Source: Rhipicephalus microplus
Lineage: Eukaryota; Arthropoda; Arachnida; Ixodida; Ixodidae
Assembly (NCBI RefSeq): GCF_043290135.1
Contig: NC_134701.1
Location: 8,834,001 to 8,898,000 of the forward strand
Length of the DNA stretch: 64,000 nucleotides
Direction of reading: 5' to 3'
Shown: positions 18,501 to 32,200 of the stretch, one piece after another
How positions within the stretch are numbered: position 1 is the first letter of the stretch
Layout: each line of letters begins with the position of its first letter
Notes under the pieces: generated by a model
Told to the model about the DNA's origin: nothing
Database searches by the model: none
What the model saw: only the letters and a program-made list of their open reading frames with translations
Program-made: the position numbers and the translations under genes

Positions 18501-21500
18501 AGCTTTGAAGATATGTTCTGATGGTGGTGAGAGTGGGGCAAGACTGTCCCCGTGGCGCAATGAGCTAGCGCGATCGGCTGTTAACCGAAAGGTTGGAGTT
18601 TCGAGCCCTCCCGGGAGTGGTGTGTTGCTTTTTTCTTTGCGCTGATAGCTTTGAAGATATGGTCTGATGGTGGTGAGAGTGGAGCACGACTGTCTCCGTG
18701 GCGCAGTTGGCTAGCGCGATCGGCTGTTAACCGAAAGGTTGGAGGTTCGAGCCCACCCGGTGATGGTGTGGCGCTTTTTTTTCTTTCTGCTGATAGCTTT
18801 GAAGATATGTTCTTATGGTGGTGAGAGTGGAGCAGGACTGTCTCCGTGGCGCAATTGGCTTGCGCGATCGGCTGTTAACCGAAAGGTTGGAGGTTCGAGC
18901 CCACCCGGTGGTAGTGCGGCGCTTTTTTTTCTTTGCGCTGATAGCTTTGAAGATATGTTCTGATGGTGGTGAGAGTGGAGCAAGACTGTCCCCGTGGCGC
19001 AATGGGCAAGCGCGATCGGCTGTTCACCGAAAGGTTGGAGTTTCGAGCCCACGCGGTGGTGGTGCGGCGCTTTTATTTCTTTGCGCTGATAGTTTGAAGA
19101 TATGTTCTGATGGTGGTGAGAGTGGTGAAAGACTGTCTCCGTGGCGCAATAAGCTAGCGCGATCGGCTGTTAACCGAACGGTTGGAATTTCGAGCCCTCC
19201 CGGGAGTGGTGTGTTGCTTTTTTCTTTGCGGTAATAGCTTTGAAGATATGTTCTGATGGTGGTGACAGTGCAGCAGGACTGTCTTCGTGGCGCAATTGGC
19301 TAGCGCGATCGGCTGTTAACCGAAAGGTTGGAGGTTCGAGCCCACCCGGTGGTGGTGCGGCGCTTTTTTTTCTTTGGGGTGATAGCTCTGAAGAAATGTT
19401 CTGACGGTGGTGAGAGTGGAGCACGACTGTCTCCGTGGGGCAATGGGCTAGCGCGATCGGCTGTTAACCGAAAGGTTGGAGGTTCGAGCCCACCTGGTGG
19501 TGGTGCGGCGCTTTTTTTTCTTTGGGCTGATAGCTCTGAAGAAATGTTCTGACGGTGGTGAGAGTGGAGCAGGACTGTCTCCGTGGCACAATTGGCTAGC
19601 GCGATCGGCTGTTAACCGAAAAGTTGGAGGTTCGAGCTCTCCCGGTGGTGGTGCGGCGCTTTTTTCTGTGGGCTGATAGCTTTGAAGATATGTTCTGATG
19701 GTGGTGAGAGTCAAGCAGGACTGTCTCCGTGGCGCAATTGGCTAGCGTGATCGGCTGTTAACCGAAAAGTTGGAGGTTCGAGCCCACCCGGTGGTGGTGC
19801 GGTGCTTTTTTTTCTTTGGGCTGATAGCTTTGAAGATATGTTCTGATGATGGTGAGAGTAGAGCAGGACTGTCTCCGTGGCGCAATCGGCTAGCGCGATC
19901 GGCTGTTAACCGAAAGGTTGGAGTTTCGAGCCCTCCCGGGAGTGGTGTGTTGCTTTTTTCTTTGCGCTGATAGCTTTGAAGATATGGTTTGATGGTGGTG
20001 AGAGTGGAGCACAACTGTCTCCGTGGCGCAGTTGGCTACCGCGATCGGCTGTTAACCGAAAGGTTGGAGGTTCGAGCCCACCCGGTGATGGTGTGGCGCT
20101 TTATTTTCTTTGTGCTGATAGCTTTGAAGTTATGTTCTGATCGTGGTGAGAGTGGAGCAAGACTGTCCCCGTGGCGCAATGGGCAAGCGCGATCGGCTGT
20201 TAACCGAAAGGTTGGAGGTTCGAGCCCACCCGGTGGTGGTGCGGTGCTTTTTTTTCTTTGGGCTGTTAGCTTTGAAGATATGTTCTGAAGGTGGTGAGAG
20301 TGGAGCAGGACTGTCTCCGTGGCGCAATTGGCTTGCGCGATCGGCTGTTAACCGAAAGGTTGGAGGTTCGAGCCCTCCGGTGGTGGTGCAGCGCTTTTTT
20401 TTCTTTGCGCTGAAAGCTTTGAAGATATGTTCTGATGGTGGTGAGAGTGGAGGAAGACTGTCCCCGTGGCGCAATGGGCAAGCGCGATCGGCTGTTAACC
20501 GAAAGGTTGGAGGTTCGAGCCCACCCGGTGGTGGTGCGGCGCTTTTTTTTCTTTGCGCTGATAGCTTTGAAGATATGTTCTGATGGTGGTGAGAGTGGAG
20601 GAAGACTGTCCCCATGGCGCAATGGGCAAGCGCGATCGGCTGTTAACCGAAAGGTTGGAGTTTCGAGCCCACGCGGTGGCGGTGCGGCGCTTTTATTTCT
20701 TTGCGCTGATAGTTTGAAGATATGTTCTGATGGTGGTGAGGGTGGAGAAAGACTGTCTCCGTGGCGCAATAGGCTAGCGCGATCGGCTGTTAACCGAAAG
20801 GTTGGAATTTCGAGCCCTCCCGGGAGTGGTGTGTTGGCTTTTTTCTTTGCGGTAATAGCTTTGAAGATATGTTCTGATGGTGGTGAGAGTGCAGCAGGAC
20901 TGTCTTCTTGGCGCAATTGGCTAGCGCGATCGGCTGTTAACCGAAAGGTTGGAGGTTCGAGCCCACCCGGTGGTGGTGCGGCGCTTTTTTTTCTTTGGGG
21001 TGATAGCTCTGAAGAAATGTTCTGACGGTGGTGAGAGTGGAGCACGACTGTCTCCGTGGGGCAATGGGCTAGCGCGATCGGCTGTTAACCGAAAGGTTGG
21101 AGGTTCGAGCCCACCCGGTGGTGGTGCGGCGCTTTTTTTTCTTTGGGCTGATAGCTCTGAAGAAATGTTCTGACGGTGGTGGGAGTGGAGAAAGACTGTC
21201 TCCGTGGCGCAATAGGCTAGCGCGATCGGCTGTTAACCGAAAGGTTGGAATTTCGAGCCCTCCCGGGAGTGGTGTGTTGCTTTTTTCTTTGCGGTAATAG
21301 CTTTGAAGATATGTTATGATGGTGGTGAGAGGGCATCAGAACTGTCTTCGTGGCGCAATGGGCTAGCGCGATCGGCTGTTAACCGAAAGGTTCGAGGTTC
21401 GAGCCCACCCGGTGGTGGTGCGGCGCTTTTATTTCTTTGCGCTGATAGCTTTGAAAATATGTTCTGATGGTGGTGAGAGTGGAGCAAGACTGTCCCCGTG

Positions 21501-24500
21501 GCGCAATAGGCTAGCGCGATCGGCTGTTAAACGAAAGGTTGGAATTTCGAGCCCTCCCGGGAGTGGTGTGTTGCTTTTTTTTTTGCGGTAATAGCTTTGA
21601 AGATATGTTATGATGGTGGTGAGAGGGCAGCAGAACTGTCTTCGTGGCGCAATTGGCTAGCGCGAACGGCTGTTAACCGAAAGGTTCGAGGTTCGAGCCC
21701 ACCCGGTAGTGGTGCGGCGCTTTTTTTTCTTTGGGGTGATAGCTCTGAAGAAATGTTCTGACGGTGGTGAGAGTAGAGCACGACTGTCTCCGTGGCGCAA
21801 TTGGCTTCCGCGATCGGCTGTTAACCGAAAGGTTGGAGGTTCGAGCCCACCCAGTGGTATTGCGGCGCTTTTTTTTCTTTGCGCTGATAGCTTTGAAGAT
21901 ATGTTCTGATGGTGGTGAGAGTGGAGCAAGACTGTCCCCGTGGCGCAATGGGCAAGCGCAATCGGCTGTTAACCGAAAGGTTGGAGGTTCGAGCCCACCC
22001 GGTGGTGGTGCGGTGCTTTTTTTTTCTTTGGGCTGTTAGCTTTGAAGATATGTTCTGATGGTGGTGAGAGTGGAGCAAGACTGTCCCCGTGGCGCAATGG
22101 GCAAGCGCGATCGGCTGTTAACCGAAAGGTTGGAGTTTCGAGCCCACGCGGTGGTGGTGCGGCGCTTTTATTTCTTTGCGCTGATAGTTTGAAGATATGT
22201 TCTGATAGTGGTGAGAGTGGAGAAAGACTGTTTCCGTGGCGCAATAGGCTAGCGCGATCGGCTGTTAACCGAAAGGTTGGAATTTCGATCCCTCCCGGGA
22301 GTGGTGTGTTGCTTTTTTCTTTGCGGTAATAGCTTTGAAGATATGTTCTGATGGTGGTGAGAGTGCAGCAAGACTGTCTTCGTGGCGCAATTGGCTAGCG
22401 CAATCGGCTGTTAACCGAAAGGTTGGAGGTTCGAGCCCACCCGGTGGTGGTGCGGTGCTTTTTTTCTTTGGGGTGATAGCTCTGAAGAAATGTTCTGACG
22501 GTGGTGAGAGTGGAGCACGACTGTCTCCGTGGGGCAATGGGCTAGCGCGATCGGCTGTTAACCGAAAGGTTGGAGGTTCGAGCCCACCCGGTGGTGGTGC
22601 GGCGCTTTTTTTTCTTTGGGCTGATAGCTCTGAAGAAATGTTCTGACGGTGGTGAGAGTGAAGCAGGACTGTCTCCGTGGCACAATTGGCTAGCGCAATC
22701 GGCTGTTAACCGAAAGGTTGGAGGTTCGAGCCCTCCGGTGTTGGTGCAGCGCTTTTTTTTCTTTGCGCTGAAAGCTTTGAAGATATGTTCTGATGGTGGT
22801 GAGAGTGGGGCAAGACTGTCCCCGTGGCGCAATGAGCTAGCGCGATCGGCTGTTAACCGAAAGGTTGGAGTTTCGAGCCCACCCGGTGGTGGTGCGGCGC
22901 TTTTTTTTCTTTGGGGTGATAGCTTTGAAGATATGTTCTGATGATGGTGAGAGTAGAGCAGGACTGTCTCCGTGGCGCAATCGGCTAGCGCGATCGGCTG
23001 TTAACCGAAAGGTTGGAGTTTCGAGCCCTCCCGGGAGTGGTGTGTTGCTTTTTTCTTTGCGCTGATAGCTTTGAAGATATGGTCTGATGGTGGTGAGAGT
23101 GGAGCACGACTGTCTCCGTGGCGCAGTTGGCTAGCGCGATCGGCTGTTAACCGAAAGGTTGGAGGTTCGAGCCCACCCGGTGATGGTGTGGCGCTTTTTT
23201 TTCTTTGTGCTGATAGCTTTGAAGATATGTTCTTATGGTGGTGAGAGTGGAGCAGGACTGTCTCCGTGGCGCAATTGGCTAGCGCGATTGGCTGTTAACC
23301 AAAAGGTTGGAGGTTCGAGCCCACCCGGTGGTGGTGTGGTGCTTTTTTGTTTTGGGCTGTTAGCTTTGAAGATATGTTCTGAAGGTGGTGAGAGTGGAAC
23401 AGGACTGTCTCCGTGGCGCAATTGGCTTGCGCGATCGGCTGTTAACCGAAAGGTTGGAGGTTCGAGCCCTCCGGTGGTGGTGCAGCGCTTTTTTTTCTTT
23501 GCGCTGAAAGCTTTGAAGATATGTTCTGATGGTGGTGAGAGTGGGGCAAGACTGTCCCCGTGGCGCAATGAGCTAGCGCGATCGGCTGTTAACCGAAAGG
23601 TTGGAGTTTCGAGCCCTCCCGGGAGTGGTGTGTTGCTTTTTTCTTTGCGCTGATAGCTTTGAAGATATGGTCTGATGGTGGTGAGAGTGGAGCACGACTG
23701 TCTCCGTGGCGCAGTTGGCTAGCGCGATCGGCTGTTAACCGAAAGGTTGGAGGTTCGAGCCCACCCGGTGATGGTGTGGCGCTTTTTTTTCTTTCTGCTG
23801 ATAGCTTTGAAGATATGTTCTTATGGTGGTGAGAGTGGAGCAGGACTGTCTCCGTGGCGCAATTGGCTTGCGCGATCGGCTGTTAACCGAAAGGTTGGAG
23901 GTTCGAGCCCACCCGGTGGTAGTGCGGCGCTTTTTTTTCTTTGCGCTGATAGCTTTGAAGATATGTTCTGATGGTGGTGAGAGTGGAGCAAGACTGTCCC
24001 CGTGGCGCAATGGGCAAGCGCGATCGGCTGTTAACCGAAAGGTTGGAATTTCGAGCCCACGCGGTGGTGGTGCGGCGCTTTTATTTCTTTGCGCTGATAG
24101 TTTGAAGATATGTTCTGATGGTGGTGAGAGTGGTGAAAGACTGTCTCCGTGGCGCAATAAGCTAGCGCGATCGGCTGTTAACCGAACGGTTGGAATTTCG
24201 AGCCCTCCCGGGAGTGGTGTGTTGCTTTTTTCTTTGCGGTAATAGCTTTGAAGATATGTTCTGATGGTGGTGAGAGTGCAGCAGGACTGTCTTCGTGGCG
24301 CAATTGGCTAGCGCGATCGGCTGTTAACCGAAAGGTTGGAGGTTCGAGCCCACCCGGTGGTGGTGCGGCGCTTTTTTTTCTTTGGGGTGATAGCTCTGAA
24401 GAAATGTTCTGACGGTGGTGAGAGTGGAGCACGACTGTCTCCGTGGGGCAATGGGCTAGCGCGATCGGCTGTTAACCGAAAGGTTGGAGGTTCGAGCCCA

Positions 24501-25450
24501 CCTGGTGGTGGTGCGGCGCTTTTTTTTCTTTGGGCTGATAGCTCTGAAGAAATGTTCTGACGGTGGTGAGAGTGGAGCAGGACTGTCTCCGTGGCACAAT
24601 TGGCTAGCGCGATCGGCTGTTAACCGAAAAGTTGGAGGTTCGAGCTCTCCCGGTGGTGGTGCGGCGCTTTTTTCTGTGGGCTGATAGCTTTGAAGATATG
24701 TTCTGATGGTGGTGAGAGTCAAGCAGGACTGTCTCCGTGGCGCAATTGGCTAGCGTGATCGGCTGTTAACCGAAAAGTTGGAGGTTCGAGCCCACCCGGT
24801 GGTGGTGCGGTGCTTTTTTTTCTTTGGGCTGATAGCTTTGAAGATATGTTCTGATGATGGTGAGAGTAGAGCAGGACTGTCTCCGTGGCGCAATCGGCTA
24901 GCGCGATCGGCTGTTAACCGAAAGGTTGGAGTTTCGAGCCCTCCCGGGAGTGGTGTGTTGCTTTTTTCTTTGCGCTGATAGCTTTGAAGATATGGTCTGA
25001 TGGTGGTGAGAGTGGAGCACAACTGTCTCCGTGGCGCAGTTGGCTACCGCGATCGGCTGTTAACCGAAAGGTTGGAGGTTCGAGCCCACCCGGTGATGGT
25101 GTGGCGCTTTATTTTCTTTGTGCTGATAGCTTTGAAGTTATGTTCTGATCGTGGTGAGAGTGGAGCAAGACTGTCCCCGTGGCGCAATGGGCAAGCGCGA
25201 TCAGCTGTTAACCGAAAGGTTGGAGGTTCGAGCCCACCCGGTGGTGGTGCGGTGCTTTTTTTTCTTTGGGCTGTTAGCTTTGAAGATATGTTCTGAAGGT
25301 GGTGAGAGTGGAGCAGGACTGTCTCCGTGGCGCAATTGGCTTGCGCGATCGGCTGTTAACCGAAAGGTTGGAGGTTCGAGCCCTCCGGTGGTGGTGCAGC
25401 GCTTTTTTTTCTTTGCGCTGAAAGCTTTGAAGATATGTTCTGATGGTGGT
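15490..25450 (+). repeat. Tandem pair of a 5008-bp (34-unit) higher-order repeat
   Basis: Bases about 15490-20442 match 20498-25450 at an offset of 5008 bp. Many single-base variants are shared, including CTCTCAGAAC-type spacer changes, the GCGAACGG variant at 16649 and 21657, and ATTGCGGCGC trailers. Differences are sparse, a few per kilobase. Before 15490 and after 25450 the class order no longer matches at this offset. Confidence 0.85.
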
Positions 25451-26690
25451 GAGAGTGGAGCAGGACTGTCTCCGTGGCGCAATTGGCTAGCGCGATCGGC
25501 TGTTAACCGAAAGGTTGGAGTTTCGAGCCCTCCCGGGAGTGGTGTGTTGCTTTTTTCTTTGCGCTGATAGCTTTGAAGATATGTTCTTATGGTGGTGAGA
25601 GTGGAGCACGACTGTCTCCGTGGCGCAGTTGGCTAGCGCGATCGGCTGTTTACCGAAAGGTTGGAGGTTCGAGCCCACCCGGTGATGGTGTGGCGCTTTT
25701 TTTTCTTTGTGCTGATAGCTTTGAAGTTATATTCTGATGGTGGTGAGAGTGGAGGAGGACTGTCTCCGTGGTGCAATTGGCTAGCGCGATTGGCTGTTAA
25801 CCGAAAGGTTGGAGGTTCGAGCCCACACAGTTGTGGTGCGGTGCTTTTTTTCTTTGGGCTGATAGCTTTGAAGATATGTTCTGATCGTGGTGAGAGTGGA
25901 GCAGGACTGTCTCCGTGGCGCAATTGGCTTCCGCGATCGGCTTTTAACCGAAAGGTTGGAGGTTCGAGCCCACCCGGTGGTGGTGCGGCGCTTTTTTTTC
26001 TTTGCGCTGATAGCTTTGAAGATATGTTCTGATGGTGGTGAGAGTGGAGCAAGACTGTCCCCGTGGCGCAATGGGCAAGCGCGATCGGCTGTTAACCGAA
26101 AGGTTGGAGTTTCGAGCCCCGCCGGTGGTGGTGCGGCGCTTTTATTTCTTTGCGCTGATAGTTTGAAGATATGTTCTGATGGTGGTGAGAGTGGAGAAAG
26201 ACTGTCTCCGTGGCGCAATAGGCTAGCGCGATCGGCTGTTAAACGAAAGGTTGGAATTTCGAGCCCTCCCGGGAGTGGTGTGTTGCTTTTTTCTTTGCGG
26301 TAATAGCTTTGAAGATATGTTATGATGGTGGTGAGAGGGCAGCAGAACTGTCTTCGTGGCGCAATTGGCTAGCGCGATCGGCTGTTAACCGAAAGGTTCG
26401 AGGTTCGAGCCCACCCGGTAGTGGTGCGGCGCTTTTTTTTCTTTGGGGTGATAGCTCTGAAGAAATGTTCTGACGGTGGTGAGAGTAGAGCACGACTGTC
26501 TCCGTGGCGCAATTGGCTTCCGCGATCGGCTGTTAACCGAAAGGTTGGAGGTTCGAGCCCACCCAGTGGTATTGTGGCGCTTTTTTTTCTTTGCGCTGAT
26601 AGCTTTGAAGATATGTTCTGATGGTGGTGAGAGTGGAGCAAGACTGTCCCCGTGGCGCAATGGGCAAGCGCAATCGGCTGTTAACCGAAA
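25440..26690 (+). repeat. Mosaic junction of two older blocks
   Basis: Bases about 25440-26190 match 13370-14120 (offset 12070), including the rare anticodon TTT unit. From about 26200 to 26690 the match switches to about 16480-16970 (offset 9720), including the GCAGCAGAACTG spacer variant. The switch happens within a homologous unit, as expected for exchange or conversion between misaligned copies. Confidence 0.7.
25909..25982 (+). tRNA. tRNA-like unit with anticodon TTT, second copy
   Basis: Same CTTTTAA loop and GGCTTCCGCG D arm as the unit at 13839. The TTT lies at 25943-25945. Found within the block that repeats at an offset of 12070 bp. Confidence 0.55.
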
Positions 26691-29259
26691 GGTTGGAGTT
26701 TCGAGCCCAGCCGGTGGTGGTGCGGCGCTTTTATTTCTTTGCGCTGATAGTTTGAAGATATGTTTTGATGGTGGTGAGAGTGGAGAAAGACTGTCTCCGT
26801 TGCGCAGTTGGCTAGCGCGATCGGCTGTTAACCGAAAGGTTGGAGGTTCGAGCCCACCCGGTGATGGTGTGGCGCTTTTTTTTTCTTTGTGCTGATAGCT
26901 TTGAAGATATGTTCTGATGGTGGTGAGAGTGGAGCAGGACTGTCTCCGTGGCGCAATTGGCTAGCGCGATCGGCTGTTAACCGAAAGGTTGGAGGTTCGA
27001 GCCCACCCGGTGATGGTGTGGCGCTTTTTTTCTTTGTGCTGATAGCTTTGAAGATATGTTCTGATGGTGGTGAGAGTGGAGCAGGACTGTCTCCGTGGCG
27101 CAATTGGCTTGCGCGATCGGCTGTTAACCGAAAGGTTGGAGGTTCGAGCCCAACCGGTGGTGGTGCAGCGCTTTTTTTCTTTGCGCTGAAAGCTTTGAAG
27201 ATATGTTCTGATGGTGGTGAGAGTGGAGCAAGACTGTCCCCGTGGCGCGATGAGCTTGCGCGATCGGCTGTTAACCGAAAGGTTGGAGTTTCGAGCCCTC
27301 CCGGGAGTGGTGTGTTGCTTTTTTCTTTGCGCTGATAGCTTTGAAGATATAGTCTGATGGTGGTGAGAGTGGAGCACGACTGTCTCCGTGGCGCAGTTGG
27401 CTAGCGCGATCGGCTGTTAACCGAAAGGTTGGAGGTTCGAGCCCACCCAGTGATGGTGTGGCGCTTTTTTTCTTTCTGCTGATAGCTTTGAAGATATGTT
27501 CTGATGGTGGTGAGAGTGGAGCAGGACTGTCTCCGTGCGCAATTGGCTTGCGCGATCGGCTGTTAACCGAAAGGTTGGAGGTTCGAGCCCACCCGGTGGT
27601 GGTGCGGCGCTTTTTTTTCTTTGCGCTGATAGCTTTGAAGATATGTTCTGATGGTGGTGAGAGTGGAGGAAGACTGTCCCCGTGGCGCAATGGGCAAGCG
27701 CGATCGGCTGTTAACCGAAAGGTTGGAGTTTCGAGCCCACGCGGTGGCGGTGCGGCGCTTTTATTTCTTTGCGCTGATAGTTTGAAGATATGTTCTGATG
27801 GTGGTGAGGGTGGAGAAAGACTGTCTCCGTGGCGCAATAGGCTAGCGCGATCGGCTGTTAACCGAAAGGTTGGAATTTCGAGCCCTCCCGGGAGTGGTGT
27901 GTTGGCTTTTTTCTTTGCGGTAATAGCTTTGAAGATATGTTCTGATGGTGGTGAGAGTGCAGCAGGACTGTCTTCGTGGCGCAATTGGCTAGCGCGATCG
28001 GCTGTTAACCGAAAGGTTGGAGGTTCGAGCCCACCCGGTGGTGGTGCGGCGCTTTTTTTTCTTTGGGGTGATAGCTCTGAAGAAATGTTCTACGGTGGTG
28101 AGAGTGGAGCACGACTGTCTCCGTGGGGCAATGGGCTAGCGCGATCGGCTGTTAACCGAAAGGTTGGAGGTTCGAGCCCACCCGGTGGTGGTGCGGCGCT
28201 TTTTTTTCTTTTGGCTGATAGCTCTGAAGAAATGTTCTGACGGTGGTGGGAGTGGAGAAAGACTGTCTCCGTGGCGCAATAGGCTAGCGCGATCGGCTGT
28301 TAACCGAAAGGTTGGAATTTCGAGCCCTCCCGGGAGTGGTGTGTTGCTTTTTTCTTTGCGGTAATAGCTTTGAAGATATGTTATGATGGTGGTGAGAGGG
28401 CAGCAGAACTGTCTTCGTGGCGCAATTGGCTAGCGCGATCGGCTGTTAACCGAAAGGTTCAAGGTTCGAGCCCACCCGGTGGTGGTGCGGCGCTTTTTTT
28501 TCTTTGCGCTGATAGCTTTGAAGATATGTTCTGATGGTGGTGAGAGTGGAGCAGGACTGTCTCCGTGGCGCAATTGGCTAGCGCGATTGGCTGTTAACCG
28601 AAAGGTTGGAGGTTCGAGCCCACCCGGTGGTGGTGCGGTGCTTTTTTTTTCTTTGGGCTGTTAGCTTTGAAGATATGTTCTGAAGGTGGTGAGAGTGGAG
28701 CAGGACTGTATCCGTGGCGCAATTGGCTTGCGCGATCGGCTGTTAACCGAAAGGTTGGAGGTTCGAGCCCTCCTGTGGTGGTGCAGCGCTTTTTTTCTTT
28801 GCGCTGAAAGCTTTGAAGATATGTTCTGATGGTGGTGAGAGTGGAGCAAGACTGTCCCCGTGGCGCAATGAGCTAGTGCGATCGGGTGTTAACCGAAAAG
28901 TTGGAGTTTCGAGCCCTCCCGGGAGTGGTGTGTTGTTTTTTCTTTGCACTGATAGCTTTGAAGATATGGTCTGATGGTGGTGAGAGTGTAGCACGACTTT
29001 CTCCGTGGCGCAGTTGGCTAGCGCGATCGGCTGTTAACCGAAACGTTGGAGGTTCGAGCCCACCCGGTGATGGTGTGGCGCTTTTTTTCTTTGTGCTGAT
29101 AGCTTTGAAGATATGTTCTGATGGTGGTGAGAGTGGAGCAGGACTGTCTCCGTGGCGCAATTGGCTTGCGCGATCGGCTGTTAACCGAAAGGTTGGAGGT
29201 TCGAGCCCAACCGGTGGTGGTGCAGCGCTTTTTTTCTTTGCGCTGAAAGCTTTGAAGAT

Positions 29260-32200
29260 ATGTTCTGATGGTGGTGAGAGTGGAGCAAGACTGTCCCCGT
29301 GGCGCGATGAGCTTGCGCGATCGGCTGTTAACCGAAAGGTTGGAGTTTCGAGCCCTCCCGGGAGTGGTGTGTTGCTTTTTTCTTTGCGCTGATAGCTTTG
29401 AAGATATAGTCTGATGGTGGTGAGAGTAGAGCACGACTGTCTCCGTGGCGCAGTTGGCTACCGCGATCGGCTGTTAACCGAAAGGTTGGAGGTTCGAGCC
29501 CACCCAGTGATGGTGTGGCGCTTTTTTTCTTTCTGCTGATAGCTTTGAAGATATGTTCTGATGGTGGTGAGAGTGGAGCAGGACTGTCTCCGTGCGCAAT
29601 TGGCTTGCGCGATCGGCTGTTAACCGAAAGGTTGGAGGTTCGAGCCCACCCGGTAGTGGTGCGGCGCTTTTTTTTCTTTGCGCTGATAGCTTTGAAGATA
29701 TGTTCTGATGGTGGTGAGAGTGGAGGAAGACTGTCCCCGTGGCGCAATGGGCAAGCGCGATCGGCTGTTAACCGAAAGGTTGGAGTTTCGAGCCCACGCG
29801 GTGGCGGTGCGGCGCTTTTATTTCTTTGCGCTGATAGTTTGAAGATATGTTCTGATGGTGGTGAGAGTGGAGAAAGACTGTCTCCGTGGCGCAATAGGCT
29901 AGCGCGATCGGCTGTTAACCGAAAGGTTGGAGGTTCGAGCCCACCCGGTGGTGGTGCGGCGCTTTTTTTTCTTTGGGCTGATAGCTCTGAAGAAATGTTC
30001 TGACGGTGGTGAGAGTGGAGCAGGACTGTCTCCGTGGCACAATTGGCTAGCGCGATCGGCTGTTAACCGAAAAATTGCAGGTTCGAGCTCTCCCGGTGGT
30101 GGTGCGGCGCTTTTTTTGTGGGCTGATAGCTTTGAAGCTTTGTTTTGATGGTGGTGAGAGTCGAGCAGGATGGTCTCCGTGGCGCAATGGGCTAGCGTGA
30201 TCGGATGTTAACCGAAAAGTTGGAGGTTCGAGCCCACCCGGTGGTGGTGCGGTGCTCTTTTTTCTTTGGGCTGATAGCTTTGAAGATATGTTCTGATGAT
30301 GGTGAGAGTAGAGCAGGACTGTCTCCGTGGCGCAATCGGCTAGCGCGATCGGCTGTTAACCGAAAGGTTGGAGGTTTGAGACCTTCCGGGAGTGGTGTGT
30401 TGCTTTTTTCTTTGCGCTGATAGCTTTGAAGTTATGGTCTGATGGCGGTGAGAGTGGAGCACGACTGTCCCCGTGGCGCAGTTGGCTACCGCGATCGGCT
30501 GTTAACCGAAAGGTTGGAATTTCGAGCCCTCCCGGGAGTGGTGTGTTGGCTTTTTTCTTTGCGGTAATAGCTTTGAAGATATGTTCTGATGGTGGTGAGA
30601 GTGCAGCAGGACTGTCTTCGTGGCGCAATTGGCTAGCGCGATCGGCTGTTAACCGAAAGGTTGGAGGTTCGAGCCCACCCGGTGGTGGTGCGGTGCTTTT
30701 TTTTTTCTTTGGGCTGTTAGCTTTGAAGATATGTTCTGAAGGTGGTGAGAGTGGAGCAGGACTGTCTCCGTGGCGCAATTGGCTTGCGCGATCGGCTGTT
30801 AACCGAAAGGTTGGAGGTTCGAGCCCTCCTGTGGTGGTGCAGCGCTTTTTTTCTTTGCGCTGAAAGCTTTGAAGATATGTTCTGATGGTGGTGAGAGTGA
30901 AGCAAGACTGTCCCCGTGGCGCAATGGGCAAGCGCAATCGGCTGTTAACCGAAAGGTTGGAGTTTCGAGCCCAGCCGGTGGTGGGGCGGCGCTTTTATTT
31001 CTTTGCGCTGATAGTTTGAAGATATGTTTTGATGGTGGTGAGAGTGGAGAAAGACTGTCTCCGTGGGGCAATGGGCTAGCGCGATCAGCTGTTAACCGAA
31101 AGGTTGGAGGTTCGAGCCCACCCGGTGGTGGTGCGGCGCTTTTTTTTCTTTGGGCTGATAGCCCTGAAGAAATGTTCTGACGGTGGTTAGAGTGGAGCAG
31201 GACTGTCTCCGTGGCGCAATTGGCTAGCGCGATCGGCTGTTAACCGAAAAGTTGGAGGTTCGAGCTCTCCCGGTGGTGTTGCGGCGCTTTTTTTCTGTGG
31301 GCTGATAGCTTTGAAGATATGTTCTGATGGTGGTGAGAGTAGAGCAGGACTGTCTCCGTGGCGCAATTGGCTAGCGTGATCGGCTGTTAACCGAAAAGTT
31401 GGAGGTTCGAGCCCACCCGGTGGTGATGCGGCGCTTTTTTTTCTTTGGGCTAATAGCTTTGAAGAAATGTTCTGATGGTGGTGAGAGTACAGCAGGACTG
31501 TCTCCGTGGCGCAATCGGCTAGCGCGATCGGCTGTTAACCGAAAGGTTGGAGTTTCGAGCCCTCCCGGGAGTGGTGTGTTGCTTTTTTCTTTGCGCTGAT
31601 AGCTTTGAAGATATGGTCTGATGGTGGTGAGAGTGGAGCACGACTGTCTCCGTTGCGCAGTTGGCTAGCGCGATCGGCTGTTAACCGAAAGGTTGGAGGT
31701 TCGAGCCCACCCGGTGATGGTGTGGCGCTTTTTTTTCTTTGTGCTGATAGCTTTGAAGATATGTTCTGATGGTGGTGAGAGTGGAGCAGGACTGTCTCCG
31801 TGGCGCAATTGGCTAGCGCGATTGGCTGTTAACCGAAAGGTTGGAGGTTCGAGCCCACCCGGTGGTGGTGCGGTGCTTTTTTTTTCTTTGGGCTGTTAGC
31901 TTTGAAGATATGTTCTGAAGGTGGTGAGAGTGGAGCAGGACTGTCTCCGTGGCGCAATTGGCTTGCGCGATCGGCTGTTAACCGAAAGGTTGGAGGTTCG
32001 AGCCCTCCTGTGGTGGTGCAGCGCTTTTTTTCTTTGCGCTGAAAGCTTTGAAGATATGTTCTGATGGTGGTGAGAGTGGAGCAAGACTGTCCCCGGGGCG
32101 CAATGAGCTAGCGCGATCGGGTGTTAACCGAGAAGTTGGAGTTTCGAGCCCTCCCGGGAGTGGTGTGTTGTTTTTTCTTTGCACTGATAGCTTTGAAGAT